A stretch of DNA of 64,000 nt from Trogon surrucura (lineage: Eukaryota; Chordata; Aves; Trogoniformes; Trogonidae): assembly GCA_020746105.1 (NCBI GenBank), contig CM036621.1, positions 48,766,264 to 48,830,263 of the forward strand. The letters run 5' to 3'. The position numbers and the translations under genes were made by a program. Position 1 is the stretch's first letter; each line of letters begins with the position of its first letter. The notes below the pieces were generated by a model that did no database searches, was not told where the DNA came from, and saw only the letters and a list, made by a program, of their open reading frames with translations. Below are positions 12,301 to 27,300 of this stretch, in pieces.

Positions 12301-15300
12301 AAATCCTGCTAACAGGAAGCTTCAGAGGAATCTGCCTCCAAATGGTGTCAAACACAGCTTATTTTGAGGTTCTACTAGCACCGACCTCAGAGTCCACAAC
12401 CTTTAAACACTAAGAAAATGCACAACATTGAAGTAGTACAGAAAGAGACCCAAAAGGATCACCCACCACCAAGGCTAAGCTTTTCGACCTAGAAGACAGA
12501 CAGGGTTTTTAGTAGCAACATAACTAAGCTACCCTACTGCAAAATCCCACTGAAATGTGGGCACTGGAGCTCACAACTAACAATTAAATAAGATCAGTAT
12601 TGCACCTCCTGCCTTCACGGCCCACTAGCATTTGACTGCCTACCCGTGAAAACCTGACTTTCAGTAGCAGGACAAAGACTATGCATTAATCATTTCATGG
12701 CTAAAATGCACCTTTTACAATAAAGATAAAGCCTCAAAGTAAAAACTCCATATCGATGGCAAAGAACTTGAATAAATGAGCGTATTTCAGTTCGCTTCCT
12801 GTTCCAGGCTCTCTGCTGAGAGTGGTGGACCACAGAAATCCATATCCCTTACGAACGCTGTCCAATTATGCCCTAATGAAAAAGACACGATGTCAGCATT
12901 ATCCGGACAACAGCCTCCAATCTTCCTTTGATCTTGCACAACCATCTACTCAGTTCATCTGCTTTTAATAATGTGAATCTGCCCGGCAATGCTCATATTG
13001 TCAGGCACAGTTTTCAGTTTCAGCATCTTCTCCTAATGGTGCTTCTGAAACCAGCAGGTGTGGCAAAGACAGCAAATTTTTCAAAAGTACTCATCATCCT
13101 CAACAGCATTACAGACAAAAAAGCTGCAAAATAGGACAGGCCCGAGACACCTAAGAATTAGTTTTCTGCACATTTTAAGACTATGGTGCTCAGCAGTCAC
13201 CCCCATTTCCAAATGACCACACTGTCACCTCCTTGGCAAGTATTAAAAAATAAGACAATTTCAAATAAGAGTATGAAAAAATGGACTATTTCAAATAACA
13301 GACGAAAGTCATTGTTTTACCTTTTAAGTTGTGTGCTTCTTCAACTACGACCACCATCATAGAAACTCGGCACAGCACAGGTTAGGAAAACTAGGGTTTT
13401 ATACAGTGCTGGAGAAAAAATAAGCCGAAGTCTCTGATTAAAGGAGGACTTTGTGGTGTGAAGAGCCTGGAGAACAGCAACAGGAGTGAAGGTCTCAGTT
13501 TCCACTTCACACTCCAGCACTCAGGCATGAGAAGGTGCACAGGCTGCCACGGTGTCACCGTACTTGGGTGCTCCGCTCTGGTGTCCCTACCTATGCTGCC
13601 CCTGGCACGGACGCAGCCTGAGGACAGAGTGATGCAGTGTGGGTAACCAGGAATGGCTAGAGTGCCTCTGCCTCCTGCCAGCTGCTCTGCCGTAGCAGGT
13701 GCTCTGACCCCTGAAAGTCAGGAGCCTCTTCCACTGCTGCCCTCAAAGGCTGTTCTGCCCCTCAGGGAGGCAGAGTGAATGTCTTGGGGGTGTTAAGAAT
13801 TTCTTGCATCCAATCGTAACCAGAACCCTTGATAATGGGACCTTACTAAAGCACGACGATTTGCTTTCTTCCACTTGAAGGAGAAGGAACAAATTAACTT
13901 TTTAAGGGTCACCTTTCATCTGCACCAGGTGATGGTAGACTGCAGCTGGAGAACGTGAGAGAGAATTACAATACCGAGCATCCTAAAGAGGTACGAGGAG
14001 CTCACGCTAGCTCCCTAGGGTCTGCCCGTTTCTAAAACTTGCCTGAATGCCAAAAGGGCATTTGCAGGGTTGCAAACTACTCACAACTGTTCAACCACTT
14101 ACAGCACGGCTAAAAAGAAACAAACAAAAGAGCAACTCAGTTGCATTGATTTTGAAATTCTGAAGAGCTCACCTTACAGTGCCAAAGCTCCCCAGGGCCT
14201 CCCCACCAGGACACTTGCAGATTATCTCTCAAGACAAAACAGCTTCTGCTCCAACACAAGCAGCAACAAGCCATATCGTACGTGTGTAGATGTTGCAACT
14301 CAAATTATTTATATAAAATAATTTTCCCATCCCACAAACATTCACTTCTGAAGTTTACCTAAATTTCTCCCAAATTCTCATCTGCTGGACCCTGGTTTTA
14401 AGACTTGGGGACACTTGAATCATCCAGGCTGGCTTTGCACAAGAGTTCTATCAAAAAAAAAAACCCCAAACTAAACCACACAAAAAAACACGGCAAAAAT
14501 CTCTGTCAGGCTGTGAGTTTTCAGAGGGCTGTACGTTTTCACAGACATCCTAGACACCAAAAAGCATAAAAGGATTCTTATTACTGAATAACTTATGTGT
14601 GAAATTCTTAATATCATTTCCGATGTTCCCACCGATTCAAGCTTTATGATTTGCTGGATTCATTTCATAACCTTCCATGACCCTATAAAAAATAATGCTA
14701 AATTACTACCGGAGGGCAACGCTTTTTGTAATGAGTTTGAGTCTAGCCTCGATTTAAATCTAGGACATTGAGAAAGGGAAGCGGGATGGAACAGATGAGC
14801 AGGAGTGAAGTATTTCACATTTGAAAAACTTGACACTGTTGCATTGCAAAAATAATCACTTTGCATTATTGACTTCAGCAGAGCCTGCTTGCTGCATGCA
14901 GATAAGCACTTGCCTGAGCTCTTGCTTCATGTTTTCCTGATGAACTAAGAGGATTTGCAAGCCACCAAAGATCCTGTCAGATTTAACAGTTCAAAAAATT
15001 CTGTCTTCTTTTAATGTAATAAAGCATCACCCTTGGCTTCAAACATTCACTGAACTTCTGACTTACACACTCCGAAAACAGAAAGTTAACACTACGTACA
15101 AGAATTTTTAGAGGTTATCTTCACACATAGGAGCAGGGCAGATGTCATCTTGAAATGCTAAGAATGCACATCTTTATGCTGCTCCACTTCAACGAGAGAA
15201 TCTACTTGCAAGAGGAGAATCAGACCCAGGGATCCGCCTCTTCAGCTGGTAAGCACCCGACGAGGCTTTTTTCTTCACAATGCTGCTTTTTGTCTTTTTT

Positions 15301-18300
15301 CTTCTACATGCTTAACATCAAAGCTACAGAGTACAAGTACACCCACTACCGAGGGGTAACCTCGGACCTTTGCACTTTTTGTAGAGAAGTGGCATGGTCT
15401 GCTCAGGACAGACCCTGCGGAAAAGGCTGCAGAACTTCCCAAACCTCTTTATCAGGTTTGTGCTCCAGCCGTGCCCAGGCAGGCTCTCTCCCTGTCCCCC
15501 AGCTCTCCTGGAGGCTTTGCATCAGCACAGACATCACCCACGAGGTTAGACGTCTTTGTGAGCCCACTGCAGGCCTCAGGTCTGCAAGCATGTTTAATTC
15601 TTCTCTACTCTGTTAGCTTGGAAGATTCAAGCATGATCCCTGAACTAAAGAGACAGGGTTCCCAAGCAGAGCAGTAGCTGGTTAAAACCACCGAGTGTAT
15701 GTGGAAGAGGGCATAACGAAGGAAACACACTCTGCTCCATGGTACTGACACCGTTCTGAGCTCAAGCACGGCAAAGTCGATACAAGCAAGTCAGAAGATC
15801 AACAGACTGTTATAAATAACCCTTTATAATTGGCCCCTTTCCAGTCTTGAGTATTTTTGTGTTGCATTTGAGTGAAAAGTTACATTAAACCCCTGCCCAC
15901 AGATTTATTTATGGCATGTCAAAAGAGGAGGAAAAAAAAATCTGCCACTGCAGCAAGGAGCAACGAATCAAAATTTGCTTTTGAAATAGCCTCTCCTGAG
16001 ATGAGGGAGTCCCAAAGCACTGCACTGGTAGGAGGTTCTAATTCAGTTAAGGCACCAGATCTTCCCACGTGGCAGTTCTTACAACCACAGAAGTGATGCC
16101 ATTGAAACCCTGTCACAGACAAGCATTTAGATCTATGCCTGCCGATGTTTGAAATGCAACCACAGAGCACTTCTTTTGAAGAGAGAGTAAACATGTAAAT
16201 TGTAAATTAAAATTCTCCTTTAACATGTAAAATATGTTTAATACATTAATTTAAGGAGAGAATAAGCCAGACAAAAGCAGCTAATGAACGTCCTATCAAA
16301 GAAACTTCTTTAGAGATCCAAGGATTTCTGATCTAATAGACTGATTAAATTAAAGTTCATTGCTAAACCATTTTTTATATACAATTTAACCCATTCAGAT
16401 CAATGAAAGGAGCAGCAGTCATTTATACAAGCAGATGTCTGAAGCTAGCTATTTATTTACAAACTGAAGCAGCAACTCCAACAAAGAAAGTTCCAGGCTT
16501 TGTACATCACAGTTTGGGAAAAAGGGCTTGAAATTACACCTGAAAACTTAGCGTGCTTAAAGTCAGGCCACTGCACGGCTGTCTCCTGGGGCAGCTCTCT
16601 CCTGTCTTGTCTGCCTACGCACCAGCTCAAGATGGTTTTCCCCTTCCATTCATCTTCTTGCATGAGGTTACAAACGCTGCTTCTTTCTCTCTTCATTGCA
16701 GCCTAGGAAACCAAGCACCCTTCACCCTCCCCAGCCCCACCCTCCCCAGGCTCTGTTGGACTCCTTGTTCTGCTGCCTCAATGTGTCTCTGCACATCACG
16801 TTTCCTCTCTCTCCTGCTCCTCTCTATTTTGCATATAGCACCGCTACGGCATCCTGCCAAATTCTCGTAGCAGGTAAAACACCGTTTCCACCTGGAATGA
16901 GGCGATGAAGAGAACGTCAGCTTGCTTTCATCAACCACAAAGGCCATCTCAATTCTCATGTGCCTAAAGTCCCAGCTCATGCCTCCCACCCAAACACAAC
17001 AACAGTAGCTTACTTAGAGGGCTTTGGGTAATTTAAATGGCATGAACTGCTCCAGTTAGCAAACACAAAAAAAAAGGAGGAAGGCTAGAAAGACGATTTC
17101 TTCGGTGCTCAAATATACAAGAGGGAAGAAAACAGGAACAATTACAGTCTGTTCCTCTCCCAGACCAAGACAGTTGTGAATTGCCAAGTACACAGAAGCA
17201 CTCATCTAAAATCCTTTACTTCTGTTACTGACTCCTTGACATTTGTCCCCAAGGTTACTTCAGAGCAAGCAGATAATCTTTTATAAATTGTTCCCTGCGG
17301 AATTCTGTGATAGCTTCTTAATGAACTACACTACAGTGATTACGAACACTAAAGCAATCGCCCTCCGGAGACCAGTGTACTTAACTGATTAAAGTTGACA
17401 CAAACTGCATACTCAGAAATCAACAATTTGGGGAAAAACAAGCATGGTTTAATTAGACTTACTAATGTACTACACTGTTTCACAGAATCACTCTTTAAAC
17501 GTGCTAGCAATAACAGCCACTGTATTTAAAACAAAGACGTAGCTTTGCCAGTAGTCATTAAAGAGAGAAAAAGAAAATTTCTGCAAATTTTTTATGAAGC
17601 AAAAGTTCATACAAGACCTTGATTTGTCCAACTATTTTCACCAGTGTGGACAGAAAGAAAATAAAATCACTCCTCACAAAACTGATAAAGCCTATTTAAA
17701 AAAATAAAAATACAACACAACGTACCCCTGCAGAAAAGCTTCCCTAAGCTTAAGAAAAATAACGTTAGATATATAGAATATTGTATTCAGTGTCTTATAA
17801 CTTCTCTTTACCAAATACCGGGCCTGAAGTTTTTTTTGTCTGCTGCTTATTCAATTTTTGGCAGTGGAGAAGAAAGGCAAAGAAATTAAACAAGTAACTG
17901 GATAACTCAAGCACTTTAGAAAGCAAGGGTATTGGAGAAATGTAAATATTTTGCACTGCACTTTTCTTCTGGTGATTTCCTGACAGAGAGACTTGAATCA
18001 CTGAAAGGTTCCTTGTGGTAAAGCTATGCCTTTTGTGACAGCTACAAATACCTATCTAAATCTTGATCAAAAAGTAACTAAATCTCCCGTGCAATTTGGT
18101 TTTTGCTGAACACAGAGAGGCTCTCCCCAGTCCCCAGTGCTGATCACAGCTGTGAGGAACGGTGAGAACCACCCCAGGCCAGGCACTTGTGGAGTGGGTC
18201 CTTGTTTGGTCCGGAGCAGCAGTAGCATCTTGAAGCAGAACCTCCACTTGTCCCCACCATCCATGGGGTCAGAGCAGTTCTCGTGTGCGCAAAATAAACT

Positions 18301-21300
18301 TCTGGATCAAGTCAGGCCAGATGTCCCACTGCAGAAGCGCACCGTGTCACCTCTGGCACCACGGACATAAAAATCAGGACCAACCAAGCGGACACCACCC
18401 TCCAAAGCACACCAAAAAGGTGGCTCTGACCTACTGTAGGAGCTCCTACAACATCACGAAGTACTTCTTACATTATGGAAAAAGACATGGTGCACATGTT
18501 TTCATGGTTACTGACAAGCAACAGCCCTCAAATGTGACTCTTTTGCCCTTCCTCATCTACTCCTTTACATTCAAAGCAGCTCTCTTCTGCACCTGCCACT
18601 ACCTTCTGCTGCCACTCCCTAAATTAATATTTCTTCTGTACTTATCCCCTCACGTTTCCCTAGAGCTGTCTTCTGCAATGCCAATAGCCCCTTCAGTGTC
18701 TCAGAGAATACAAAGAGGTGTGCAGCTCAGGCCCTGAGGAAGGGACACTTAAACACATCTTGCAAGAGGGTCCAAAGCTTCTCAAGCACCAGGATCCAGT
18801 GGCAGTATCAGGCAGTGATTGATTTCGTAACTGAGAAAGACTGGGAGAACTAGATGACATTATGACAGCAGATGATAAAGAAAGTCTCTGCTCTAAAGCA
18901 TCAGGACAACTGTAGGTTAGTGAAGGGTCAACACAAACCACCTCATTACAGAGGATCCGAAACAGATCCTTAGTTGGGAGCACACGATAAAGCTTGTTGC
19001 TCATTAATTATCCACAGCCTGGGATCATTAGACAGGAGAATTTGGAGAAGAGGACACCTTATGCATACTCCTCCGATCCTGCAGAAAATCTCTTCAAGGA
19101 CCCATCCAGAGACAATCCATCAGGCTGCTCCTCATCCCAGCTAGCATCAGCAACCCCCTCGCACTTCTAACTGCACCAGCACACCGCTTTTTTGTGTGCA
19201 TCCTTAGGGTGGCCAGGGACTAAAGCTTTCAGTAGAACTAAGTTAGAACATTTTATATATAGACACATATTTGTGTGTGCGTAGATATATACGCATATAT
19301 ATATTTAAGAAAGAGAACTGTCTTGCTCTCTTCAGCAGTGGCATTTTGTACAGCAGCAGTGTGGGTTCTGCTCCCACTGCGTTGACAAGAACAGAGCGTA
19401 GCTTTGAAGGAGTTCACATTATTTGCGACATGAAGCAGCCTACAGAGATCAGTGCCCACACCTTCAGGGACACACGATGGCCAACAGGCCTGCTCTTCTC
19501 TCCTTCACAGATTCCTTTGTTCAGACCCACAGTGCTCATGTCACACCTTTTTAGCAAATACAAGTAAGTCTCCAGGGGATAAAGGAGAAGACCAAACACT
19601 TGCACTGACCTGGTTTCTACAAGCTACAGGTATGGCTCCCCGCTGCTGGGGTGGCCTTTCCCTAAAGCTATCTGCTTGGAAGCATATGTTTTATTTTGTC
19701 ACTCACTTTGTTGAGAGGGGGGAAAGCACACAGGTGGTGGCAGCAGGAGACACTGTGTTCTGTGGTCCTAAGAGCCTCCATAAGATCCACACAGAGAGGG
19801 GGACCTCCAACTGCACTCCACCTGGGAAAGAGAAAGGCAGCTCTGCAAGAGGAGCTGGCTGTGACCCTGGAGTGAGCACGGCGAGGCGAGCAGGCACAGT
19901 CCGCCTCCAAACCATGTTTTGGCTGGGTCACCCAGCCAAGCACAGCACAGCTGAAGAGGTGAGGACTCCCAGAAAGTTATTCTGTACGTCTTACTCTTCA
20001 GACAGAAGAGAGCCCACCCAGCTGGGTGTCAGCTTATTCAGGGTGTCCTTCCCAACACGCCAAACTCTGCTCTGGGTGGGGAGCGGGCTTGGGTGACAGG
20101 CATGACCCTGCCTCTTGGAAACTGCACAAGGAGGAATGAGGTGGTTTTAAAAAAAAAAAAAAAACAAACTAAAAACTCTTGAGTGGGAAAGAGCACAGTA
20201 GGCACAAACGTGTTGCCTGAAACATTTACCTGACTCAAGTCCTCTATGACACCAGCAAAGACAAGTGAAGGCACAAGCCCTGAAAAAAAAAAAAACAACC
20301 CAAAAAAAGGTGTTCTGCTTAATGCAGTATTTGAAACCCTCACACAGTGAACGACTGTAACCACGGAGAGAGCAATTTATTTCTCCCCAGTGCACAGAGG
20401 CTCGATGGTGGTCTATACCGTGAGGAGGCAGACAGCTTGTTAAGAGTCCATCTGCCCCTTGAGATCACACGTACAGTATTTCAGGTGCTCAGTTTTGTAG
20501 CCTTGGTGATCATGACCACGAAGACCCTGGGAGATGGATATAAAATTCATGAGGTCAAGAATGTCCTTGCTCAGCCATGCTTGACTTCCCAGTAATTTCT
20601 CCTCCCATGCTGTAAGAGTTGGCATTTGTGCTCTTTGCCATTGCTGTGAAGTCTTTAGCTTTCTTCTTTTGGTGACTTTCTCCTCCTTATTTACCAGTAG
20701 TGGGGACAAACATATTTCCACTCAGAAAGGCAGCTTTTACATGCACATGCCTTAACATTTCTACATTCAGTACAAAGACCCATTCCAAAATAGGACTTGA
20801 ATAACTCAAAAGCAGGACAACATTACAATAACGCTGGCTGAGAAAAATAGTATAAGCAGCAAGAATTAATGAAAATGACACAGAACATACAGGTTTATCT
20901 TTTTCCATGAAGGGAAAAAAGAAGAGTCACAGTTTTCTGTTTAAAATACTCCTCTAAACTAATTACATGCAATTTTGACACCAGACACCTATTTTTATTA
21001 GGACTATGAAAGAGAGTTCTGTGCTTACACCAAAGCTTTAAATCACTCAGGTTTATACTTAAACATTGAGGTAAAGGTAAGTGAAAAAATTAAGTCAAGA
21101 TCCTTCAATTTATTTCTCCAAGAGATTGTAAGTCTGACATTTGCATGATTCCAAATAAAGTAATAATAATGCCTGAAGACAACAGCAGCAATGCAACAAA
21201 TCGGATCTATTTTACCATTTCATATTAAACATTAATTAAATAAGCAAGCCTCCCAAGCATAAACTACACATAGCAATAGTTTCTTGTAACTGAGTCTTAA

Positions 21301-24300
21301 CTCTTTTAAAGGTTAGATAATAGCACAGACAGTTACTTGTTAACCTAGTAACTGAAGTTATGTGAAAGGAATTCCTGAAAAAAATACTCTTTTCCTATAG
21401 CTGGATATAAAAAGATGTTTGCATATCTACAGTTTAAGACTATCTTGGATGTTTCCCATTCCTGCTCCTGTCTCTCCTGACAGCAGTAACATAAAAATGA
21501 AAAAACCCAGCTCTTTAAACTATCTAAATGAAGAACTGAAATGCATATACACTTCTAGCAGTCAACATTAAAATTGTATAGAAAATAGTTCTCCAGTTAT
21601 CTGAGACCAACTGTAGCTCTACCAGACCAGGGTTACAAAAAAACTCAACCAAATATTTCTTGTGAACATCCACTACACATTTTAAAATACTGGTTTTAAT
21701 GTTACTGTGCTCAGAGTCAGTCAGGAGAGTTGCCCAAGTGTGCTTTGATTATTTTTACGGTTCATAAATTCATCACTGACCGATTTCCAATTGTAGTTTG
21801 TTAGAGATAATTGCAGAAGGAACAGCTTGACTTTTAGAACCAATTAGGCAATCACAATAGACAGACCCACTTCTTCCTTTATTTTTTAAAAATCAATCAC
21901 CCAGGAAAATTTCATAGCAAAGTGAAAACAAGCATTTGAGAGAGAGCTGATGAATGCTAGGGAGACTTATCTTAACTAGGCAGATGGTACTTATGGCAAA
22001 TAAGATACAGGGAAGTGCACGTGGAGGACTAACCACTTCTTCCTTTATTTTTTAAAAATCAATCACCCAGGAAAATTTCATAGCAAAGTGAAAACAAGCA
22101 TTTGAGAGAGAGCTGATGAATGCTAGGGAGACTTATCTTAACTAGGCAGATGGTACTTATGGCAAATAAGATACAGGGAAGTGCACGTGGAGGACTAACA
22201 GGAGCTACTGAAGCACTTGAGTTTGAAATTGGAATTCTTGCGGGGAAAGAAGTAGGGTAGCAGAACAACAGCAAAAATGCTACTTCATAGTAGGTGTCTT
22301 AAAAGGTTGGTATCTCCAATGACATAAAAATTTGAGAACAGTATGGAGTTACAACTATCTATTCGCTTTTTGCCTGGAAAAGCTTCAATTTTGACCATCA
22401 AAGTTAAAAGCAGGAGAAATGAAAATTCAAATAGTCTAAGCAGAGGCCCTGAATAACTTCAGCAGTCCTCAGTTTTATGAATACTCTGTTTTAGAGAAGA
22501 AAGAAGTATGCAATAAAATAATACAGGACATAACAGAATGGAGACTGAAAGGTAAATAAGCTCCTGTTGCTAACTCATAGCTAGCTGTAAAGGAGTAAAA
22601 GACTACACAAAGATCCATCAGAAAGCTGAAGGATGAACTTTTACACAAGCCATAGTCCGTGAACCACACCACTACCAGAACTTACCTGAGCATTTGGGAT
22701 TCAAGAGTGTTTCTAGAGATCAGTGTTTACAATTGCATTAACAGTGATTAAAAAAGTATATATAGATTGTTTTAAAACACTAACTTACAAATGAGTTGTT
22801 TCAGGGCTAAAACCCAACTTTCTTCATAAACTGATTTAAAAAGTATTTAGCTCAGGAATTCAGAAACAGCACGTTCTTTAGTGCCTTCACTAGCACACAT
22901 GCTGCTCTTAACAGTGGTCTAGGAAAACGCATCCAGTAGCAAGTAGTAAATTGAAAAAAACGTAACGCTCAACACTTATTGGATTCTCTTTAAGTTACTA
23001 ATGGATGACACTGAGTGCAACAAAATGCTAGAAAACAAAATTGATTTAGTTTTTCCTCCCCTTAAGAGTTCTCTACACTGTAAAAAATACTCTGTAAAAA
23101 AGTTACGTGACCAAAATGTATTTAGACAGTTTTAATTTTTATTTTAGAAAGTCAGAAGGCATAATTTTAAAGCCAAGTTTCTACTCACTTGGTACTAAAG
23201 AAAGTTTTAAAAAGGTCACAGCAGTTTATTTTGAAATATTTTTCATGTAAGAGCTCTGCTGCCACCACAAGGATCCAGAATATGAGACACCATCTAAAAC
23301 ATCTAAAACTCTCCAAAAGGTTAAGCACATAACATGAGTGCACGCAGTAGCATAAAGCAGAGATGGTTTGCGCATGTGGTTTTTGAGATTTTGCACTATT
23401 TGAATGGTTTTACTCATGCACTCAGAACAGCTGCATAAGTAATGCTTGCCACTTTTTGTCACATCCCCATTTTCAATTTAGATACTTTACCTGTGTTTTA
23501 AAGTGCATTACTGGTCAAATTTGGCTACTATTCCTCCAGAAAACCAGGCTTTTTAGGAAACGGCACTTGTAGTTTCCCAACATCCCCAGTGAATGTTTCT
23601 GCTCTTTTTTTATGATAGTTTTCTTCTAGAAGCACAGCGTAAATACCACGCCTTTACATAAGCACAACCTGGAAGGCCGAACCAATGTGTGGTATTTATT
23701 TGTGATGACATTAAATCACATAAAGTGACAACATGATGAGTGAAAGAATGCTTACTGCAACTGCACATTTACTTAAAATGGAGACTCTGAATACCAAAAA
23801 AAAAAAAAAAAGAATTAAAACCTTGCAGAACTTGAGCTTGCAATTGTGCTTCAATGCTCATGGGGAAAAACAAAATCCAAGGCAGATCCTGGAAATTTTT
23901 TTTTTTTTTGAAGTTAAGCTACTATCTCCTTTTCTCTTGCTCGGTCTTTCATTTCAACACCCAAAAAGTTGCCATTTCTTTTTGTCTGGAGTTGTGGAAG
24001 TTTTTTCCTGTAACTTACTGAGGGTAGGAACACCCTAAAATGCTTAACGATATTCAGTAGGTTGAGTCTCCTGGCAGTTGAAACTCCAGGATGTTTACTC
24101 TATGAAATTAATCACATGCAATTAGCAAACTGATGCAAGAATATAATGAAAAAGATTAATATACATCTGGCATCATCTCTGAGGATAGGAAGTTAATATG
24201 CATAATGTCAACCCATAGTCTCCATATGCACCAGTATTTCAATCTCTGCAAGAAAGATACCATCAAAGATAGGAGAGCAGCCAAAAATGTATGTACACTC

Positions 24301-27300
24301 TTGTCCAGTTGCAATACTGGTGTACTAACGTTTCCAATGGCTGAAGCTTAAAACTGGTAGTCCAAAAACTTCCTCTGGGAATGAAATACAGGAACAGAAC
24401 TAGCTAATTACCCAGTCAGTGTCTTAACCTAATATGAAAACAGAAACGTAAGGGGCAAAAAAAAAATCATACTACCTGATTAAAAAAAAAAAACCAATAG
24501 AGAAAGGCTGTTTAAGAAAACCCAGAAAACACCACACACACTGATTCTACTTCACTTTCCAGCAAGTCAGATACTCACAAAGATTTTACAGATGTGGAAA
24601 GTCACGTCTCATTCACAGTGCCGAAAAGGAAATCAAGTACCAGTTAAAACTCATTTTCAATTTGCCTTTTGAAAAGAAACAAACACCTGACATGTGCTCC
24701 CCCTTTATCTATCTAATGTTGCTAACCATTCAAATAGATAACCAATTCTGGCAGGATTCCTGGTAAAAGCAAAAGGGAGATGATTGCTCAGTGCTCTGCA
24801 AGACTCTTCTGGCAGCAAGGAGGTCACAAAACAGCAAATGGTCAACCAACCACTTCCCACAGCAAGACAGGAGCAGTGACTGTGCTGAAGCAACAATCTC
24901 CCTAAAAGTATTTCCTACAAGAACCATGACTCCTAGTTTGTTAACAGTGCCCAGCTGTGGTGGGACCAACTTCTGAAGTCATTCTGCAATCACAGTGGCA
25001 CAACTACCAGCAAATTTACAGGGGCCAGATTTTACCTATAGTTTAGTGACTTGGGTAAAATGACATTTGAGGCAAAGTTACAGGGCAGAGGCAGTTCCCC
25101 GATGGAGTGACTAAAACAGCTGAGAGTGCCCTGCTTTACGCAATAGCCAAGTGTAGAACCACTTTGAACACTGAGGATGAAACAATTCAAGATGGTGTAG
25201 TAAGTATACTCTTGGATTCTGTTCCACGTGGCCTTTCTCCCAAATACAACTTGCCTTTGACTTAGATGTTCTTCCGCTCAGAGGAACTTGGGGGGAGAAG
25301 GAAGACAGACTATTGATTTGTCAGGAATATCAATACAATGGAAATTACAAGGGTTAACAATTACTGTTAGTCCTGCTCACATCATTCTCTTGTATTTGTT
25401 GCCTGCATGAAAAAAAACAAACCACCCTCAGCAGGCATGGTTTCTCAGGGTCACTTGTAGTCATGCAGTTCTACAAAATCTTTTATCAGTCGTAGTACTT
25501 ATGCAGCTATGGTAAAACTAGCAAACATTCTATAATCAGTGCTTGTTCCAGTACTGCCAACACTTGTTGAAAGCCCCCCCCAAAAAATCAATTGCTTCTA
25601 GAGCAAACTGCACTATCCATCTCTTTCCAAGTTCATAAAAGTATTTAAAATAAATATGTAGTTTGATGTATCTAAAAGGAAATAGTACCTTTAAGGTTCT
25701 AGTTGGAGCCCAGCCAGTGCCATCAATTGAATGTTCTCTCAATAAACTGAAAAAAAGACACACATGTTATACAGTGCAGCTTCTACTTAAACAACCTTTG
25801 TCAGAAATCTTCTCAGAAAACATTAAGAACTTAAGAAGTAATTGCAACATAAGAATTACAAACATCTTCCATTACATCTAGGTACTGGGACTTAAAGCAG
25901 AAAAATTGATATGCCTTCCTCAAATTACATTCTACATTGTCATTACAGGTTTCTTGATCTGAGCTCAACCTCTGTCAAAAAAATGGAACTATTTTCATCA
26001 AAGTAAGTGTGACAGAAATCCCTGTGACACAGTCTCAGCAGCGAACCTTTATTTTTCCCTGAGCGCGTGCGCACACACCCTCCAGTTTCAAACACGTTCA
26101 TCTTTGGTGAAAAGACAGGCTTACTGAATGACCTCTCATCTAATCTGCACATTTCAATACAAAAAAAGGGGATTTTTGGTGGTACGTCCAATTAGCAAGA
26201 AAGAGGATTATCATCCTCGCTTCTGTGACCGGACTTCAGCTTCTTAAAAGCAGAATTAGGAGAGTGAAATGGTTTTGGTCTGTCTGCTCAAGAAGGTTCT
26301 GCAACAGCCATAACATGAGCAGACGCATCTGGAGCCTCTGGGGACACAGCTCAGGAAAGTCTAAAGGCAGGGTCTTCCAGTTCTCTTCCAGCTGGTGAGG
26401 AGTATCACACACACAAGATTTTAAGGCTTTACAGACAAGCCCAGCAGCATACCTCCCTGACTGGAAGTCATGATGAAGACTACTTTGCACAAGAGAGATT
26501 TGTCACAGGCGGAAAAAGTTCTTTACAAACTACAATACATACTCTTGAATTTTAATATAAATATTTGTATGAATATTCATATGTAAGATACAGATTCTCC
26601 TACAGACACAAGTACTGTATAGAAATTTTCTATGACCTGCATATCACGCTATCTATCAAGTCCAGTGAAACTGTTAACCTATTTACAAGTTGGAATCATT
26701 GAGGTGTATTCACTTGGTTAGGCATTCCTGGATCTTTCAGGTGAAAACATCAACAGTTATGAGAAGTAAAAATATTGAAGATGAGTGAATAACCAAAATA
26801 CCAGCTGAAGTCTGGCTCACGCTCATAAAAGGAAAAGTAACAATCTGAAGGACAAAGTCTGGAAAACTCCTTAGAAGCATCCTTCCACACTCCCATCTCC
26901 ATGTTAAGCAGTAAACAAAAACTGAAAACTCAGAGAGCAAAGTCACAAAGCACAAAAATTCATCAGCACTACTACTACTGAAATAAGGTTAAAGTGAAAT
27001 AATCTTAAACTATCAGGTTTTACTAATTTTCAGAATGACAGACATTGTTATTTTCAAATTACAGTAGATGACTGGACCATGTGGGCTATTCAAATAGTTT
27101 TTGAATGCTCCAAGGTTTTAATCCAAGGCAATACACTACGACTAGCATTAGCCCTTGTTCAACACAGAGAGGCCAGGAACAGGACGATCACAATGGACAA
27201 GACCCTTCCATCCTAACTGGGCTGCTAATCTCATTTCTGTGCCTTTAAAAAGATAAAACATTCTATTACCACTAGTGCAGCTCAAAACTAACTTCAAGAA

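Larger units (their letters stand above)
11767..25688 (-). other. UBE2F intron 7 (about 13.9 kb, the longest complete intron)
   Basis: Non-coding. GC-rich patches lie at about 13,440-13,800, 15,400-15,600, 16,580-16,880 and 19,600-20,110. The last holds the window's longest open frame (19452-20096, 214 codons, plus strand) with no recognisable domain. Also present are a 16-bp palindrome (18435-18450), an AT/GT alternating tract (about 19,250-19,305) and the 166-bp tandem duplication at 21867-22198. I see no exon or RNA gene. Confidence 0.85.

Noticed and set aside
15155-15616. 153-codon plus-strand open frame in intron 7
   Set aside because: No family resemblance and low-complexity stretches; chance is the simplest explanation.
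18285-18737. 150-codon plus-strand open frame in intron 7
   Set aside because: The translation has no motif order suggesting a protein family, and it is crossed by a palindrome and ordinary intron sequence.
19452-20096. Longest open frame in the window (214 codons, plus strand)
   Set aside because: No domain, signal peptide or family resemblance, and its composition looks like translated non-coding DNA. It lies in a GC-richer intron patch where stops are rarer, and overlapping frames on the other strand are also open.
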